Positions 22,987 through 36,254 of a DNA stretch of 64,000 nt are shown in pieces. Source of the DNA: Pithys albifrons albifrons (taxonomy: Eukaryota; Chordata; Aves; Passeriformes; Thamnophilidae); contig NC_092459.1 of NCBI RefSeq assembly GCF_047495875.1, positions 11,164,965-11,228,964 of the forward strand. Reading direction: 5' to 3'. The notes under the pieces are model-generated. The model searched no databases, was not told where the DNA came from, and worked only from the letters and a program-made list of their open reading frames with translations. The position numbers were made by a program, and so were the translations under genes. How positions within the stretch are numbered: position 1 is the stretch's first letter; every line of letters begins with the position of its first letter.

Positions 22987-25900
22987 GGAAGAAACCTAAA
23001 TGAATAAAATATCCAGTAGCACATGTTCAGAGAGAGTCTAAAACAGTAAACAATAAAGAGAGGAAAAAAAAATGTTAAAAGAGCTAAGAATAAAATTTTC
23101 ATGTAAGTGCTGATCCTTTGGCTTAAGATTTAAAATATTTCTTTAAATGATTTTAAATAACTTATTATAAAAATATTATGAAAATCCATTCTTTCCACTG
23201 TGCCCTCCCAGCCTGAAGGTAGATCTGGTCCCACTGCTTCTGTTAACAGAGAAAATATGCATTTGTTCCTGTAAAATAATTGTTGACATCAGTGTGTAAG
23301 AGGTCAGAGTACTCTACATTAACAAAGGTAAGAACATAAAAGTGAGTTGTTCAAATGGGTTATTTACCACTCACAAAACAAAGGTTTTATGTTCCTAAAA
23401 CTCTATTGCCAGTTATGGATGTAGTTCAAAAACCCTAAAAAGTAAATTCATTCTATCAGTGGGTTTGAAAAATATTTCACTCCACCATGATTAACATTGG
23501 ATAAATGTTTCTCTAATAGGTGGCTGGTTACTGGTGACTCTTGATTTTAGTCTTGCTATTTTTTAAAGTTTTTGTCTTAAAGCAGTCTCTAGGAATCTTT
23601 TCTTGACATATAGAAAAAGAAACACAAATTCATTCATTTGACTACAAGGTATATCCAATTACAATCATAAAAGGGAGGTAAAAATGGATTTTAGTTTGAT
23701 AAGTTGTGTTTGTATTTAATTCCACAACATAAATAGTAAAATATAAGTGAAATGTATCTAGAAAATTGCATAGGGAAAGATTAACATGAAGGAAAAAGTA
23801 ACTCAAAATGAAATGCATAAAAAACTAAGAAATTGCATATAAGCAGGGAGATATCAACCTGTAGAGAATAAAATGAATGAAATTAAGTTTGTACTAAAAA
23901 AAAAAAACAAATCAGAGTTTTGAGTGAGTACTGAAAGTCCTTTGAACTTGGCCTGAAGGTAAGACAATTTTTGACTTTTTAAGTCTTTTTAAGCTTCTTC
24001 CATACTGATGTACCTTAGCAATATTTCATTTGTCAAAACAGTTGAGCAGCTCCTATCCCATAAAACCAGTGACAGATATAACCTTTGAAAGTATGCCCAT
24101 TTTTTTACAGGAATTTCAATAAAACTTATGAATTTTTGCCATTAGGCAATCCAGTTTGAAGGTTTGGGCACATGCAAAGGGGGTTTTGATATAAATCATT
24201 ACAATTTACAAATATTTATGGAAATATAAAGCCAAACTGTCATCCATTGAGAACTAACTGCATATATTCTCAAAATATGCATGCCAGATATTTATCTTAA
24301 GATCTGCAAGGATCAGAGTATTTTAATCTCTTTAAGCATATTGACTACATTAATGCAGTTGTGAAAGCTCACTTAAATACTGTATGGATTGGTTTTTTGC
24401 ATGACTGAAACAGATGTTTGTGCAAATGAGCAACTGCAGTTCTCACTATAATTTTTGGAGGAAATAGTATCCTATTTTGCAACTTGAAAGCTTCAGTTTT
24501 GTTTTCAACTTACACTGAACAAAAGGTGTCATACTGAAAAATTAAGTTTTCTCTTAAGTAGCTCTTATTCCTTATATTGAAATAATAATATAATGATTTA
24601 GGCTGCTTCTGAAATGCTTATGTTTTCAGAGTTGTTCCACTCAGCTGTGATGACACCATAGTTGTGGGAGCACACAAAACTTTACACACAGGAGAACTGA
24701 CATTCTAGTTGACAGAAAGAAGAGCAATATCCATGTTTAAAGTTAAAAAAAATAAAAAAATAAAAAGTAAAAAAAAAACAGTAACTCAGAATTGCTTTTG
24801 TTATGTCTCTTCTCTACTGGAACTTGAACAAGTAATGTACACCAGACCATCTGCCTTGGTAAAGAAACACATACATTTACTACCACTTACTTAAAGACTA
24901 ATTTAAAACTCTTGGGAACATTTAGGAGAAGCACCCATAAAGCTTAGCACAAAACCAGCTGAAACTTTCTCTTTAATCAATTTTAATCAATGAAGAGAAG
25001 TCTAATTTAAAGTAATTTTCTCTCTGACTAACTTCTCGATTTATATAAGATTTGATGATGCATTTAATGTAATTGTTAATAGAGAAAGTCAGGTGTCTTC
25101 ACAGGTTTACACCACTCTTCATAAGCAAGCTATCTAAAAGGGGTCAGCTGGCTCACCCCTAGGCTCTTATGAATGAGTGAATTGCTGTCCCAACCCAAAA
25201 CAAGCTGGTGGAAGACCCTGATTTGCCAGAGGCATTGGAGACAGTCACAATATCCTGGCTGCCCAAATTCACCTGCTTTTATACCCATCTGTAACTATTC
25301 CAGATGTGCTATGGAAGAATGTGTCTCTTTCCAATGAGGATAATGGAAGCCTATCCTCACTAGACTAAATTTATAAACGCCTGTCTGAGACATTTTCTTT
25401 TAGAGCCAGTTCCTCTAGAATAGAGCACAGTGTCATGTAAAGATATAACTCTAAGGATGCCACTGTCTTCTCTTTCCCTGTCCCTCTTCTTTCTCTCTTT
25501 TTTATGAGTAAAGAAGATATTACTAAAAAGTTAGAGTTTTCAATAATTATCTGGAGCTCTATGCAAAGAGCTAAAATGTGATAACAAAATCAAAAGACAA
25601 ACATGGAATTAGAAGTATTCATTTCAGGAAAGTTAACTATTTCACAAGTTGACCTCATCATACTGTTAAAGTGCATTAGACATCAAGGTCACTTGGAAAT
25701 AGGGCAACAATAAATACCAAGAATAACTAGTGGAAATATCATTATTTCCTTTCATATTTATCCTAAGTTTATTAATGAATAAAAATGAATTTTATATTAA
25801 TATTATGAATTCTTATGATTAATAGGAGTTGAACTATTATGACTCAAATGTCTTAGAAATGTGTAGAAAGACAAATCAAGGCTGGAAGAGATACTGTAAT

Positions 25901-27721
25901 GTCATACAAAGCTAATCAGACCATATATAAAAAAATCTTAGAGGTGTTATAGAGAAATAAGCACAATTCTCAAAGAAGAGCAATTGCATTAAAACTCAAT
26001 TGACCCTTAGAGTGCTAGGCAGATTTTTTTGTCCATTTAAAAAAATAATCTATCAACTATATTGAGCTTCAGTAGGAAATAGATCTGCTTCTATAGAGAC
26101 AGGTATATTTATCTAAGAAACTGTAACATTTTCTTAGAAAAAAATGTTATTGAACATAATTATGTTTTCTACAACAAAATCAGGCAAATATAAAAAAAGT
26201 TAATCAGGCTAAACGAATATCAGTTAAAGGAAATTGCTTCACTTTTGGCTTTGAACTCCAGCTTCTGTGCTTCTGTTCTTTGTTGTTATTACATTATTCC
26301 ACAGAAACAAGGATCATCGGGATATACCTGTTATCTGACTCCACTTCAGGGCAAATTTTTTCTGCTACACTGAAAAAGAAAGCATGGATGAGCTGTCAAC
26401 CAGAGCTCTCTTTTTCTTTTCACAAAAATAAAATTTTGGGGGTCTCAGGTAATGCTACATGGTGCTGGCAAGTATTTCCTGAACCTTGATTAATCTAGTT
26501 CTACATTTCTAATGAATTCGGTACCTGAATAATAATGACACTTTTAAAAATTTTAATTGCTTCACTAATGGTGAATACAATGGATACATACAGTTGATAG
26601 GTATTCACTATTAGTCAAGCAACTAAAATTCCAAATAAATAATATATTTCTGAGATCACTCTTCGATTAAATAAGATACAGAACTATAAGGAATGTTGTA
26701 TTAGATCAACTGACAATTCATTCTATGAAAGTAATTTCAGTACTAAAAGAGTTACATCATATACATCTGGGAGAGGAAAGCACTTAAGATCAAAATTAAC
26801 CAGGGAAAAGCAAGGATGCCTAGAGAAAATAAAAAAAGAAAAAAGCTACATAATAGGATAATTTTTAGATATTATTTTATGCATAATAGAAAAATAGGAG
26901 CAAAAATAAAACAAGACACAAGGAGTGAAGGAATAAATATTGATATTGCAGCACAAATTGACTTGACATCATAATCTCTTGTCAAGCTGCACAGTGTCAC
27001 TTGCTCTTGGATTGAAATACTGTAGCTCCAAATGTCATCCTAATTATACTGGTGGAGCAAAGTGTCCTTAGGGAAATATAAAGTGGAAATAAACAAACAC
27101 ATTCTTCCCATGCTGTGGAAATGGCACTTACACTTCCATTTTAGTGTCAAGGAATACTATGTTCCATTTGGATCTAAAACATTAACCATTGTTTTTTTAT
27201 TTGGCTGGTTTTGTTTTTATTATACACTATAGATATTTACATTTGTGATCTTTCTCTGAAAAAAATATTTCCTAATTTTTCAAATCTATGTGTTAAGCAA
27301 AATATATGTCCTATTATGTGCCAGATGATTTACTAAAAACAAAAATGTATACTTCATTAAAATTCTCAGATTTTTCTTTTATTGATTTTATCTGGAATAT
27401 GGTGCCCTGTTTTCATAAGACCAACATATTTTCTTTTTTTTTTCCTCACAGAATGCTTGTGAAGTAGAAACATATGATCAACTCTTCAAAAAATAAAGAA
27501 TAGAGGACCAGAAAGAGAAAGACCAGATCTTCAGAAAACAAACATTGCTGCTTTTACCAATGGAAGACAAATGCAACACAATTCCTCTTGGAACGAGGGC
27601 AGACATATACAGAGATAAATTTCCTTACAGAGGTCTAAAAGGACCCATTTCCAAACAGGGGCAGTGCTATAAAACTGAGCTATATTTCACCTGTAGAGAA
27701 AAGAAAAAGCAGTAGCCAGAC

Positions 27722-27794
27722 AAATAGAAGCACAGCAGTAGTAGCAGCAGCAGTATCACTAGTAACAGCAGTCATAACAGCAGTAATCGTAGGC
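27722..27794. repeat. Interrupted AGC/AGT trinucleotide repeat
   Basis: Successive CAG, TAG, CAA and CAT triplets (AGCAGTAGTAGCAGCAGCAG and AACAGCAGTCATAACAGCAG) extend for about 70 bp with interruptions. This is an ageing trinucleotide microsatellite. Confidence 0.8.
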
Positions 27795-28547
27795 AGTTGT
27801 AACTTAAGATATCTCCTGGAATGGTTCTTCCTTGGCTGGAAAGAGTTGCAATGCTATAGAAGGTTTCCTGAGAAAATGCTATCTCCATGTATCAAATTAT
27901 TTGCTTAGTGGAAAAGTTGAGAATGAATTACAGGTTTGGCCTAGAGCCAGGGGATTTACAACATCCTTTTTTCTTACAGAAACTGCATAGAACTGTTTGG
28001 ATCAACAATATTTTTCCCACTAAATCTGCTCAATAATAAGAAATATTTTCACATGGTTGCAGTAACTTCATAGATGTGCAGACCTTGGCTTTTTGAATTT
28101 ACTGTGTTGGTGGGCTCTATTTCTTTCTAATGAGTTACACCCTCAGTCCTCTCAGGGTTTATCAGATCAGGCATCATGCAAAGAACTTTTACTTTTCTTT
28201 GACTACTCTGACATAGCCTCAAATCAAGGTTTGTGCTTTACAGTTCTGTTTTGATTCAGCGTTCTCTGAGTGTTTACAGAATAACTAAAACCAGAAGAAG
28301 CATGTGTGCTGGAAATATAAGTTAAATATAAACCTAAAAATCACTACTATGCAACAAAATTATTAGTTTAGAAGCCATTAAATATAAGCCACATGATTGC
28401 TATTTTACCCAAGTTCAGAAAGTTTTCAACTAAATCTAAGACAAATGTTGATAAAATGTTATATTAGAAGAATAAAATTGAAAGTAACAAATAACTTTTT
28501 GCCTGCCATTCACAGGTAATAAACTACAGATGGTGGTATATAGTGAT

Positions 28548-28615
28548 ATACCATTATATATATATATTTATATATATTTATAGTTGGTATATTACGCTAT
28601 GTATAATTATATAGA
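28548..28615. repeat. TA-rich low-complexity tract
   Basis: ATATATATATATTTATATATATTT-type sequence with a small inverted repeat (GGTATAT...ATATACC at about 28534-28551) just upstream. Simple repeat; no function inferred. Confidence 0.7.
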
Positions 28616-29425
28616 TGCTGTCACATATACACATTATAAGATGCATGACATGAGGCATTGTAGAACATCTAAGTCACAACATGTATTATTCAGTATAAAA
28701 CTATTGAATCCTAAATATTTAGAGACTTTAAGCTAACTAAGTGCCATTTAATGCATAATGTGTTTCTTTAAAAAAAAAGCCACAAAAAAAAAGAAAATCA
28801 AACATCTTTCTATCAAAGTTGTGGTAGAGTTTCCATTACTGGAAGTTTCCAAGATGTGACTGAAGAAGGTGCTAGATAATCTCATTTTCACTCTCTTTTC
28901 CGCAAAAAGTTAACTTCGAACTTGACTTGTTCCATAATTCTATGAAAAGGTGGGAACTGTAATAGTCTGATGGGTGATTTGCAGAGATTCTTGATAATGT
29001 GAATGACGAGGACTGCACCACTGTGACTGTGGAGCACTGGGTCGATGGCTGCCTTGTGTAGCAGTAATGGAATATGAAAAGCATTTAAACTGAAAATTAA
29101 CTTTCCAAAATTTAAATAGCTGCCAAATAGTATCTCCTATCATTCTAAGCAGACATTTGTAAACCAGCCCTCAAACTCACTCCTCATTCCAACTGGAATA
29201 TTTACTTTTAAATGGAAGTCGAATAGGTCAGAATTTCCTGGAGAATACACAGATGTTCAACTTCCCTGAGCAAAGACAGCTGGAAGAGAGAAAATCAGCA
29301 GGATGCCATCTCAACAAGGCTGCTGAATGCTTCTTGTGACCTTATTGTTTCTTTAATGCCTCATTGGAAGGAAATATCTTACAGAATGTTGTGGAGGACC
29401 AGGCCTAGGCACGATTTTGTACTGA

Positions 29426-30033
29426 TGTTTTGGTTTAGCTTGGCAAAATGCCAAGTGCCCAATTGCCTGTCAGAGCCCATCCCCAGGAATGGAAAGTGAG
29501 GGAGGAAAAAAACCCCTAGAAATGGAACTTTGAAATGGCAAGGTTTTTATATTTACATGGAAGAAAAGAAAATTTAAAACGGAATATGATATAACATATA
29601 TATATATACAAATGTGAAAGAAATAATAACACCTTCACCTACTTTCCCAACCTAATAATACAGATTCCAACCACCCAAAACCCCAGAAAACCCCCCAGAA
29701 ACTCTACCAGAGAAACCTCCCAACAAGAAAAAAGAGAAATTAACAAGAAAATGTTCACCTCCCTATATAAGCACGGTGCGGAGAGCGGCAAGACCTAATC
29801 TCGGGAGAGGCAGGGCAGTACGTCTTGTCAGGTCCAAGGTGAAGAACAAAAAGGGACACAAGTTCCTCCTCTCTCTCTTTTTATACCTCTTGACACTTCT
29901 TGATGATGTCAAATGATATGAAATACCTCTTTGGTTGCTTGAGTCAGGTGATGCCTGTCCCTTCTAATCTATGTCACAACCTTTAGGCCTGCTGAGTTGA
30001 GGCCTATCAGGAACTCAAGCCAAAACTACAACA
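29426..30033 (+). mobile_element. LTR, family LTR5 copy A (ERVL-like)
   Basis: It starts TGTTTTGGTTTAGCTTGGC and ends AAAACTACAACA, 608 bp. The first 350 bp align with 59982-60312 (shared GGCAAAATGCCAAGT, ATATTTACA and AAATGTTCAC blocks). TTTTTATACCTC near 29878-29889 is a TATA candidate. GATGATGTCAAATGATATGAAAT follows at 29902-29924, the core shared with LTR3 and LTR6. No matching target duplication was found (ACTGA on the left, GTCAT on the right), so one flank may have been rearranged. Confidence 0.8.
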
Positions 30034-30039
30034 GTCATG

Positions 30040-33000
30040 ACAAATGCACATAAGTAGAATAATCTGAATATTTAATATTGACCAAATTATGCCCCTCTGG
30101 AGTTAATGATTTTAAATAATGATCCCATTTATGACAGACAAAAGATATTTAAATAAAATACAGTTATTGTTTCTTTCACAGTTTATTTGAGATACACTGA
30201 TAAAATGAATGTTTTGGGCTGTGAAGAAAAAAAAAAAGAAAAGTCAGTCAAAATCCTTAAACTTTCAACAGTATTTATTTGGGACAAAGGAAAGAGAGGT
30301 CATGACTAAAATCTGTATTACCAGAGTGATTGCATATTTTCTCATGTTTACTGCTCCACTATAAGCTCTTTAAAAAATATAATGGTAATAACACCCCTTG
30401 AGGTAATTACAGCGGGGAATGCTGCAGTTGACTGACTACATCCCCTGTCATGGGACAGCAAGGTAATCTTTCATCCTGCTTTCCTGTCAGATAACAGAAC
30501 AAAAACAGGGAACATTTTTTGCCAGCATGCCTGTATGTCACAGTAACTGTTGTTCTCAGTAGAGCAGCTAAAGTCATCAAGTTGACATAATTTTAAAACA
30601 TTTTCAACAGTAACCTCTGAATCCTGTACATGTGTCTCATTCAAGTGGATTCGTTGAAGTCAACTGGATTACACACTGACTCAGTTAAAATCAGTGGGAA
30701 CAGAGGTAACTCCCATGTAATCAAACTGAGCAAGGTTTATTCTTATATTTGAAAATGTGAGACTACCTCTATTGAATAAATATCCTTGAAGTCCTCTTAT
30801 ATAATTTTAAAATATGACTTTACCTGGAGAGTAATCACCTTTCTTTCACTGTAATCCTTACATCTTCATATATTTCGAACCCAGAACAAAATTAACTCTT
30901 TCTGAGAATCTGATTCTGTCAGACATGCACATCTGGAGAAAGAACTTTTCAAAATTCAGACGTTCTTTTCTATATTCTGCATAAACATAACAGAAATAAG
31001 AGGCATTTCTCAATAAAGAAATCTGTGTTGACCTAGTCTAAAAGCTTGGATTGGAAAATATTTTATTAAACCAGAAAGTTTTCTTGGCTAGTATTATGAG
31101 TTTCTGCTTCCTATATGTGTGATTTCTGAAAATACATTAGAAATTCAGGATGAAATGAGGAGAGGTATAAAGGACTTTAAAGGAGACAGACCACTGCAGA
31201 TGAAAGACAACACTTAAAATATCTTGAGATTTGAGTTTTGGGTCGGACAAATTAGAGACTCAGACACTAAAGTATCTGACATACATAAGTTATATATTTC
31301 AGCATTTTTCCTTTTGAAATTGCTTTTAATCTTCTCGCTTGTTGCAGAAAAAGGAATGCTTTCAGATACTCCATGTGTTCACCCACAGAAAGAAAGAGGG
31401 AGATAAAGCAAAAGACAGAGAGAGAGAGACAGAGAGAGAAAGAGAGACAGGTCATCACTGATGAATAGAGAGCATGCTTCTGGACTGAATTGTCTTACTA
31501 TGAAAGAAATAGAAAAGCACTCTTCTGATGCCATCATATGCTATCTTCTGATGAACAGACATTTTGAAAGGACTTTTTGCTATAATCTTTAACAAATGTG
31601 TTCCCTTCACAAATTCAGATATAATATTTTCTTTGTAAAAACCAAAAATTGTGAGGGAAGAAACATGAATAACACTATGTGGGTAACTATGGTCTTCCCA
31701 GAGCCTCACTTAAAGCTAAAGTTGCCTTTAAAATTTTTCTAAAAGATTTAAATAGTGTCTTTTCCAAGATATTATGTAGGTTTTGGGGTTTTTTTTTGTT
31801 ATAATCTCAGCGTTGAGATATTGCAGCTTGTAAAAATGTCCTTCTACTTGGACTAGAGATGTTAGCACTTTTGTCTTCTTTTAAGATCAGAGCACTTGGT
31901 ATGAGTAAGTTTTTTTACCTGATTTGAAATCTTTTCCCACTTCTTTGGATTGCCTAGAGCCAAAACCAATTCTCAGGTAATAAAAAGTCAATATCTCCAC
32001 TGCCCCTAGTAATTTTTTGTTCACTAGTGACTCAGGTCCTTCCAGTCCCCTCTAAAATGCTGTAGTTTTGAGAGCTTCCTAGAGTCCTCTTCATTTCCCA
32101 GCTTGCTAATTGGAGTATCCTTACATCATTTCCATGGAGAAAAGAGGATTGGATCCCTTTAGGTAGGGAGTAGTCCTGAAAGTTAGTGAATATCAGAAGC
32201 TTTATTTTAAAAGAAACTAATTTTTCTGATTATAAATTACTATTTATTGTCAGAAAATGCTTACGTGGGTGAAAGGAATGAGGGGGATGACGACGTCGGG
32301 AGAGAGCAAGGCACACCACTGTTCAGTCTGCCAAGAGCTGAAGGTCTGCATGAACTCAGAGGCACAAATCTATATCCCTACAAACTTGCAGTTTAAAAAT
32401 GGGACAGAGGGTTAGATGACAGCTGAGTGTCTTTCAAGAGTTTTGGATCTGTGTTTTTATATTTCACTTAAATTCCATTTTTGAAAGCCTTAATAACATC
32501 CTGTCCATAGTAAGTGACACATAACTAGGACTACTGAGGTTAAACTGAGTAAAAGAAATGCCTTTTCTGTAATATATTCCAAATAAGTATTCTCATAAGT
32601 ATCTATTAAGGTGTCAACAGGTCAAGCACTGCCATTAACTATTCCAATGAAAATTATAATTGCTTCTCTCTTTTTTAGGTATTCAATTACCCTTTTTCAG
32701 AAATAAAACATTAACTATTAGCAAAGTCATAGAAACAAAGCACTACAAAGGAAAACAAAGACCAAAATATTCATCAACTCAACAAAAGGAGCAAAGCAAT
32801 TCAGAGACAACTGGAATATGAAAGTGATATGAAGACAGAAGCATAAAAATGCTTTTTAAAACATATAATCTGTCAGTTGTCTCACCTGTTTGCTAGGTCT
32901 CATGCTTACACTTGTGATAAAAAAGTTTATAGTAAGTACTCTGTGAAAAATCTCATCCCTTAAAAATATTTCATTAATTTATCTTCATTATGGGAATACA

Positions 33001-33061
33001 GGAAATTATCCAAACATTTTACTTTGTTGGATTTTCTCTTCAACATAAGCCAGTAATGTAT
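30040..33061. other. Unique interval with a GA-rich microsatellite
   Basis: No gene or transposon was recognised. A GA-rich tract is at 31398-31450. The block 30395-30660 is less simple in composition (GGTAATTACAGC, CTGTCATGGGACAGC) and could be a conserved noncoding element, which needs cross-species comparison. Confidence 0.5.
31398..31450. repeat. GA-rich microsatellite
   Basis: AGAGAGAGAGACAGAGAGAG with A and C interruptions, about 50 bp. A purine-only strand of this kind can also form triplex DNA, but nothing here shows a function. Confidence 0.85.
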
Positions 33062-33565
33062 GCTTGGAGCAAAGAAGGGTAATGCTGTCCTGGGCTGCAT
33101 TAGGAATTGATGGCAGGCTGAGGGAGGTGATTTTTCACTTCCGATCAGCACTGTTGAGGCCACAGCAGTACTGTTGCCAGTTTTGGACTCCCCAGTACAA
33201 GACAGATATAGATGTACTGGAGAAGGTCCAACAAATGCGACAAAGAGAAGGCTCGGGGGAATCTTATTACTGTTTTCAATGTGCAAAGAAGACAGAGCAA
33301 GCCGCTTTACAGCGGTGTCTGTTGACACAGCCAGAGACAATTGTCTCAAACTGAAACACATCTGAACATAAGAAGATACTTTTTCACTGTGAGGATGACT
33401 GAGCACGGGCACAAGTCACCCAGAGAACTGCTGGGATCTCCAGCCTTGAAGATATTCAAAAGTCACCAGGACACAGTCCTGAGCAGGTGGTCCTGTTTAA
33501 GCAGAGCAGTTTGACTAGATGCCCTCCAGAGACCCCTTCCAACTTCAGCCATTCAGGGATTTTTT
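33062..33565 (+). mobile_element. CR1 LINE fragment, plus strand
   Basis: It reads in CR1 sense: GCTGTCCTGGGCTGCATTAG, then a leucine-poor remnant of the ORF2 C-terminus (TTTTGGACTCCCCAGTACAA, CTGGAGAAGGTCCAACA). It continues through the 3' UTR (TTTTTCACTGTGAGGATGAC, TTGACTAGATGCCCTCC) to the degraded end ATTCAGGGATTTTT. It is one of only three CR1 pieces in plus orientation here. Truncated and frameshifted. Confidence 0.92.
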
Positions 33566-35952
33566 GATTTTGAATAGAAGCCTTAAAAGTAACAATAAAA
33601 ACTATATGTCTTATCCCATTGATACTTAAGTTAAAAATGTTATCTATGGTCTAAAATTCATTGGATTTTCAGATATAGATCTAGCCAATAAAGCCATAAT
33701 TATATTTCCATCCAATGGATTAAATATTCTAAATTATCTGCTTAGGAAAAGGAACATATATTTTCTGTTCTTTTGACTTTCAATGGGAGGATTTTATTCC
33801 ACTTGAGTATTTTAGACACTATACTAAGTTTTGGTTTTTTTTAAATTAAAAAATGTGTGTATAGTTTTGAACATTTATACCAAAACTATACACACATATA
33901 TGAGATATATATATATCTCATCCATCAGTAGACCAGTTAATTCAAGTTGTAGACTTTATTTCATATTATTATTATGCAATTATATAGTGAGAAAAAGTAA
34001 AATTTCACATTCTTTTCCATACTTGAGAAATTAAGTTCGTCGGATCCTTCAAAATGAAGGTTTGATTATTTTATTTTAGAGAAAATTGAAATTTCTTTTG
34101 TATGTTTCTAAATGAATGGTGGAGATTATTTATATGATGAATCTCACAGGGAGAAACAAAGACAATTTCAACAAGTGCAGCCCATTTTCAACTAAGCCTG
34201 TATCTACAGAACAGTTGCAAGGGGTATTTTGGGACTGAAAATTCCACAGAATCTTTAAAGAAGCTACAATATATACAAGCATGACTGTCATCATATAAAA
34301 GTAAAAAATCCACCTCAGGAGCTTACTAATATATATTTCTACTAGTCTCCTACTGTATCTTCATTTTAAAAATTTGCTGCCTTATTAACTAGACTAAAAC
34401 AGCATGTGTCTGTACCAGTAGTGACTGGCACTGACCCTATGTGTATCTTTACACTGTGTTCCAGACCAGTAGCCTACTGGCCCATGATGGGAGTCAGGTT
34501 TATATCTTTATGCTTTATTACAGGTCCAACAGGATAGCCCTTCTAGCTCCAGTAAAGGACTTGTGCATGCTTGGCACCTTGAAGTTACACCATGCTCCAG
34601 TTGACACACTTGAAATGAGACTTTACTTATACATCACTGTGTCATTGAAGTTCTGTAACACTGGTGTGTCACTTGATGCAACCCAGTGTTCAAAGCATAA
34701 TCAAAAGTTGTGAACAGCTACAATAAAGAGAATAACACTGTGATCTCTCTGGTTTTTATTTTTTTTTGGTATACATTTTCTGCGCACTTTTTAAAGTAGG
34801 TGTGAAGAACAAAAGATGAAGATGTTTTTCCTTGAAATTATTCCCTCTCAATAACATTTAGCCCCTAGAATGCTATAAAGGTGTTAAATTCTACTTCTGC
34901 AAATCTTTAAGGGAAATACAAATGTTGTGTTTATAGATTTATTATAAATATAATAAAATAGATATATCTATGACAAACAAACACAACAACTTGTTGTTGT
35001 CAATATGAGGAGGTCTCATCTCCTCTTAGCTGCACCCATTCATTTTGCTAGTGAGCAGTTAAACATCCATGACTGAAGTAAAATAACCAGGAAAAATAAA
35101 GGCAGCTTTCATTTTGGTTGCAATTGAGCTGAAGTCTTCAGGAAAAGGATTTCACATTCAAGATGCCGAAAGGAGGCAAGGTGCTAAAGCCATTAGTTTG
35201 GGTCAGCTGCACCTAGAAGCAGGTTTCTTAGGACTGCAGCATATCATGGCATGTACGATTTTCACAAATATTCACACACTGTAACCTTAAACACATCAAT
35301 GTTAGTGAAGGATATCACTCCTCCCATTCAGAAGCATTTGCCTGGCTAACAGTTAAATTCAATATGACAAGGGTCAGAGGGTTTTTTTCAGATCTTGTCA
35401 ACAGCAATTTAAAATCGGTGTAGATGGTTAATATTTTTATTTCCTGAGGTAGCCAAAACTGTTCCTATCATCTCGAATGACTTTACCCTTGAAATCTGAG
35501 GGGTGAACCCTTGTATTTTTGATGGTCTAATTAGCAACCTCTTCAAAACTCCCAAAGTGACCCTTAGAGCAAAAGGTTAACAAAGTGGTTGCTGTTTTTC
35601 AGCCTCTTTGGATAAACTTAGGAAATCTTTAGTTTATCAGCTCTGTTTGCATTATCAATTAATCACATGCTTTGGCATTGTGTTTTAAAATGCCACCCAA
35701 GTGGTTTGAAAATTATATTTCAAAATATTAAAGAGCAACCAGTTATGGAATTAGCTGAAAAGTCAGGAAGGATTATCTTAAAGTTTTTATAATTAATTAA
35801 TTCCTCGACAGGGCTAAAACTACAGACAGGAAGAAAGCAAAGTACTTTGTAGAAACCAAATATAGTCGAACTGCAATCAGGTAAATAGGAACCAGGTAGG
35901 ACACACCATGAAATTGATCTATTTATTTCCAATTTATAACTAATGAGAAATC
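33566..35952. other. Unique interval containing a double inverted repeat
   Basis: About 2.4 kb with no gene or transposon recognised. It contains the hairpin pair at 33854-33921, listed separately. The block 35520-35700 has TTTGCATTATCAATTAATCA, a POU/homeodomain-like word cluster of unknown significance. Confidence 0.5.
33854..33921. repeat. Two adjacent perfect inverted repeats
   Basis: The first has 16-base arms TGTGTGTATAGTTTTG (33854-33869) and its exact reverse complement at 33881-33896, around an 11-base spacer. Four bases later a 22-bp perfect palindrome spans 33900-33921 (ATGAGATATATATA...CTCAT). The stems are AT-rich, so they could be chance cruciform-prone DNA, a small transposon relic or a hairpin RNA. 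Confidence 0.9.
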
Positions 35953-36254
35953 AGAATAGTTTAGACTGGAAGAAACCTTGAAGATCATCTAGTTCCAACC
36001 TCCCTGCCATGGGCAAGGACATCTTCCACTGAAGCAGGTTGCTCAGAGCTCAATCCAATCTGGAACACTTCCAGGGATGGGGTATCCACAACATCTCTGG
36101 GCAACCTGTTCCAGCGGCTCAACACTCTCATTATAAAGAATTTTTTTCTATATAATGCAAACTCACTCTCTTTAAGTTTGAAGCCATTCCCTCTTGTGCT
36201 GTCCCTACACAACCTTCTAAAAAGCCTTTCTTCATCTTTCTTGTGGTCTCCCTT
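35953..36254 (-). mobile_element. CR1 LINE fragment, first of two in tandem
   Basis: It starts AGAATAGTTTAGACTGG, continues GATCATCTAGTTCCAACC, and runs to CTTGTGCTGTCCCTACACAA and TTGTGGTCTCCCTT. These are reverse complements of CR1 3' UTR and the extreme ORF2 end. It stops abruptly where the next CR1 begins, and no remainder was found beyond that CR1. Confidence 0.93.

Larger units (their letters stand above)
22992..29420. other. Longest repeat-poor stretch, no gene recognised
   Basis: About 6.4 kb of AT-rich sequence. A-rich runs lie at 23897-23910 and 24745-24780, a CAG/TAG-type trinucleotide tract at 27722-27794, and TA-rich sequence at 28555-28615. The segment 25130-25420 is somewhat richer in GC and could be a very old transposon relic. 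No coding, RNA or regulatory feature can be supported. Confidence 0.5.

Noticed and set aside
32960..33412. 150-codon minus-strand frame
   Set aside because: Antisense to the plus-strand CR1 fragment at 33062-33565.
33854..33896. MicroRNA precursor
   Set aside because: The stem is only 16 bp with an 11-base loop and AT-rich, with no extended pairing of the length usual for a precursor; kept only as an inverted repeat.
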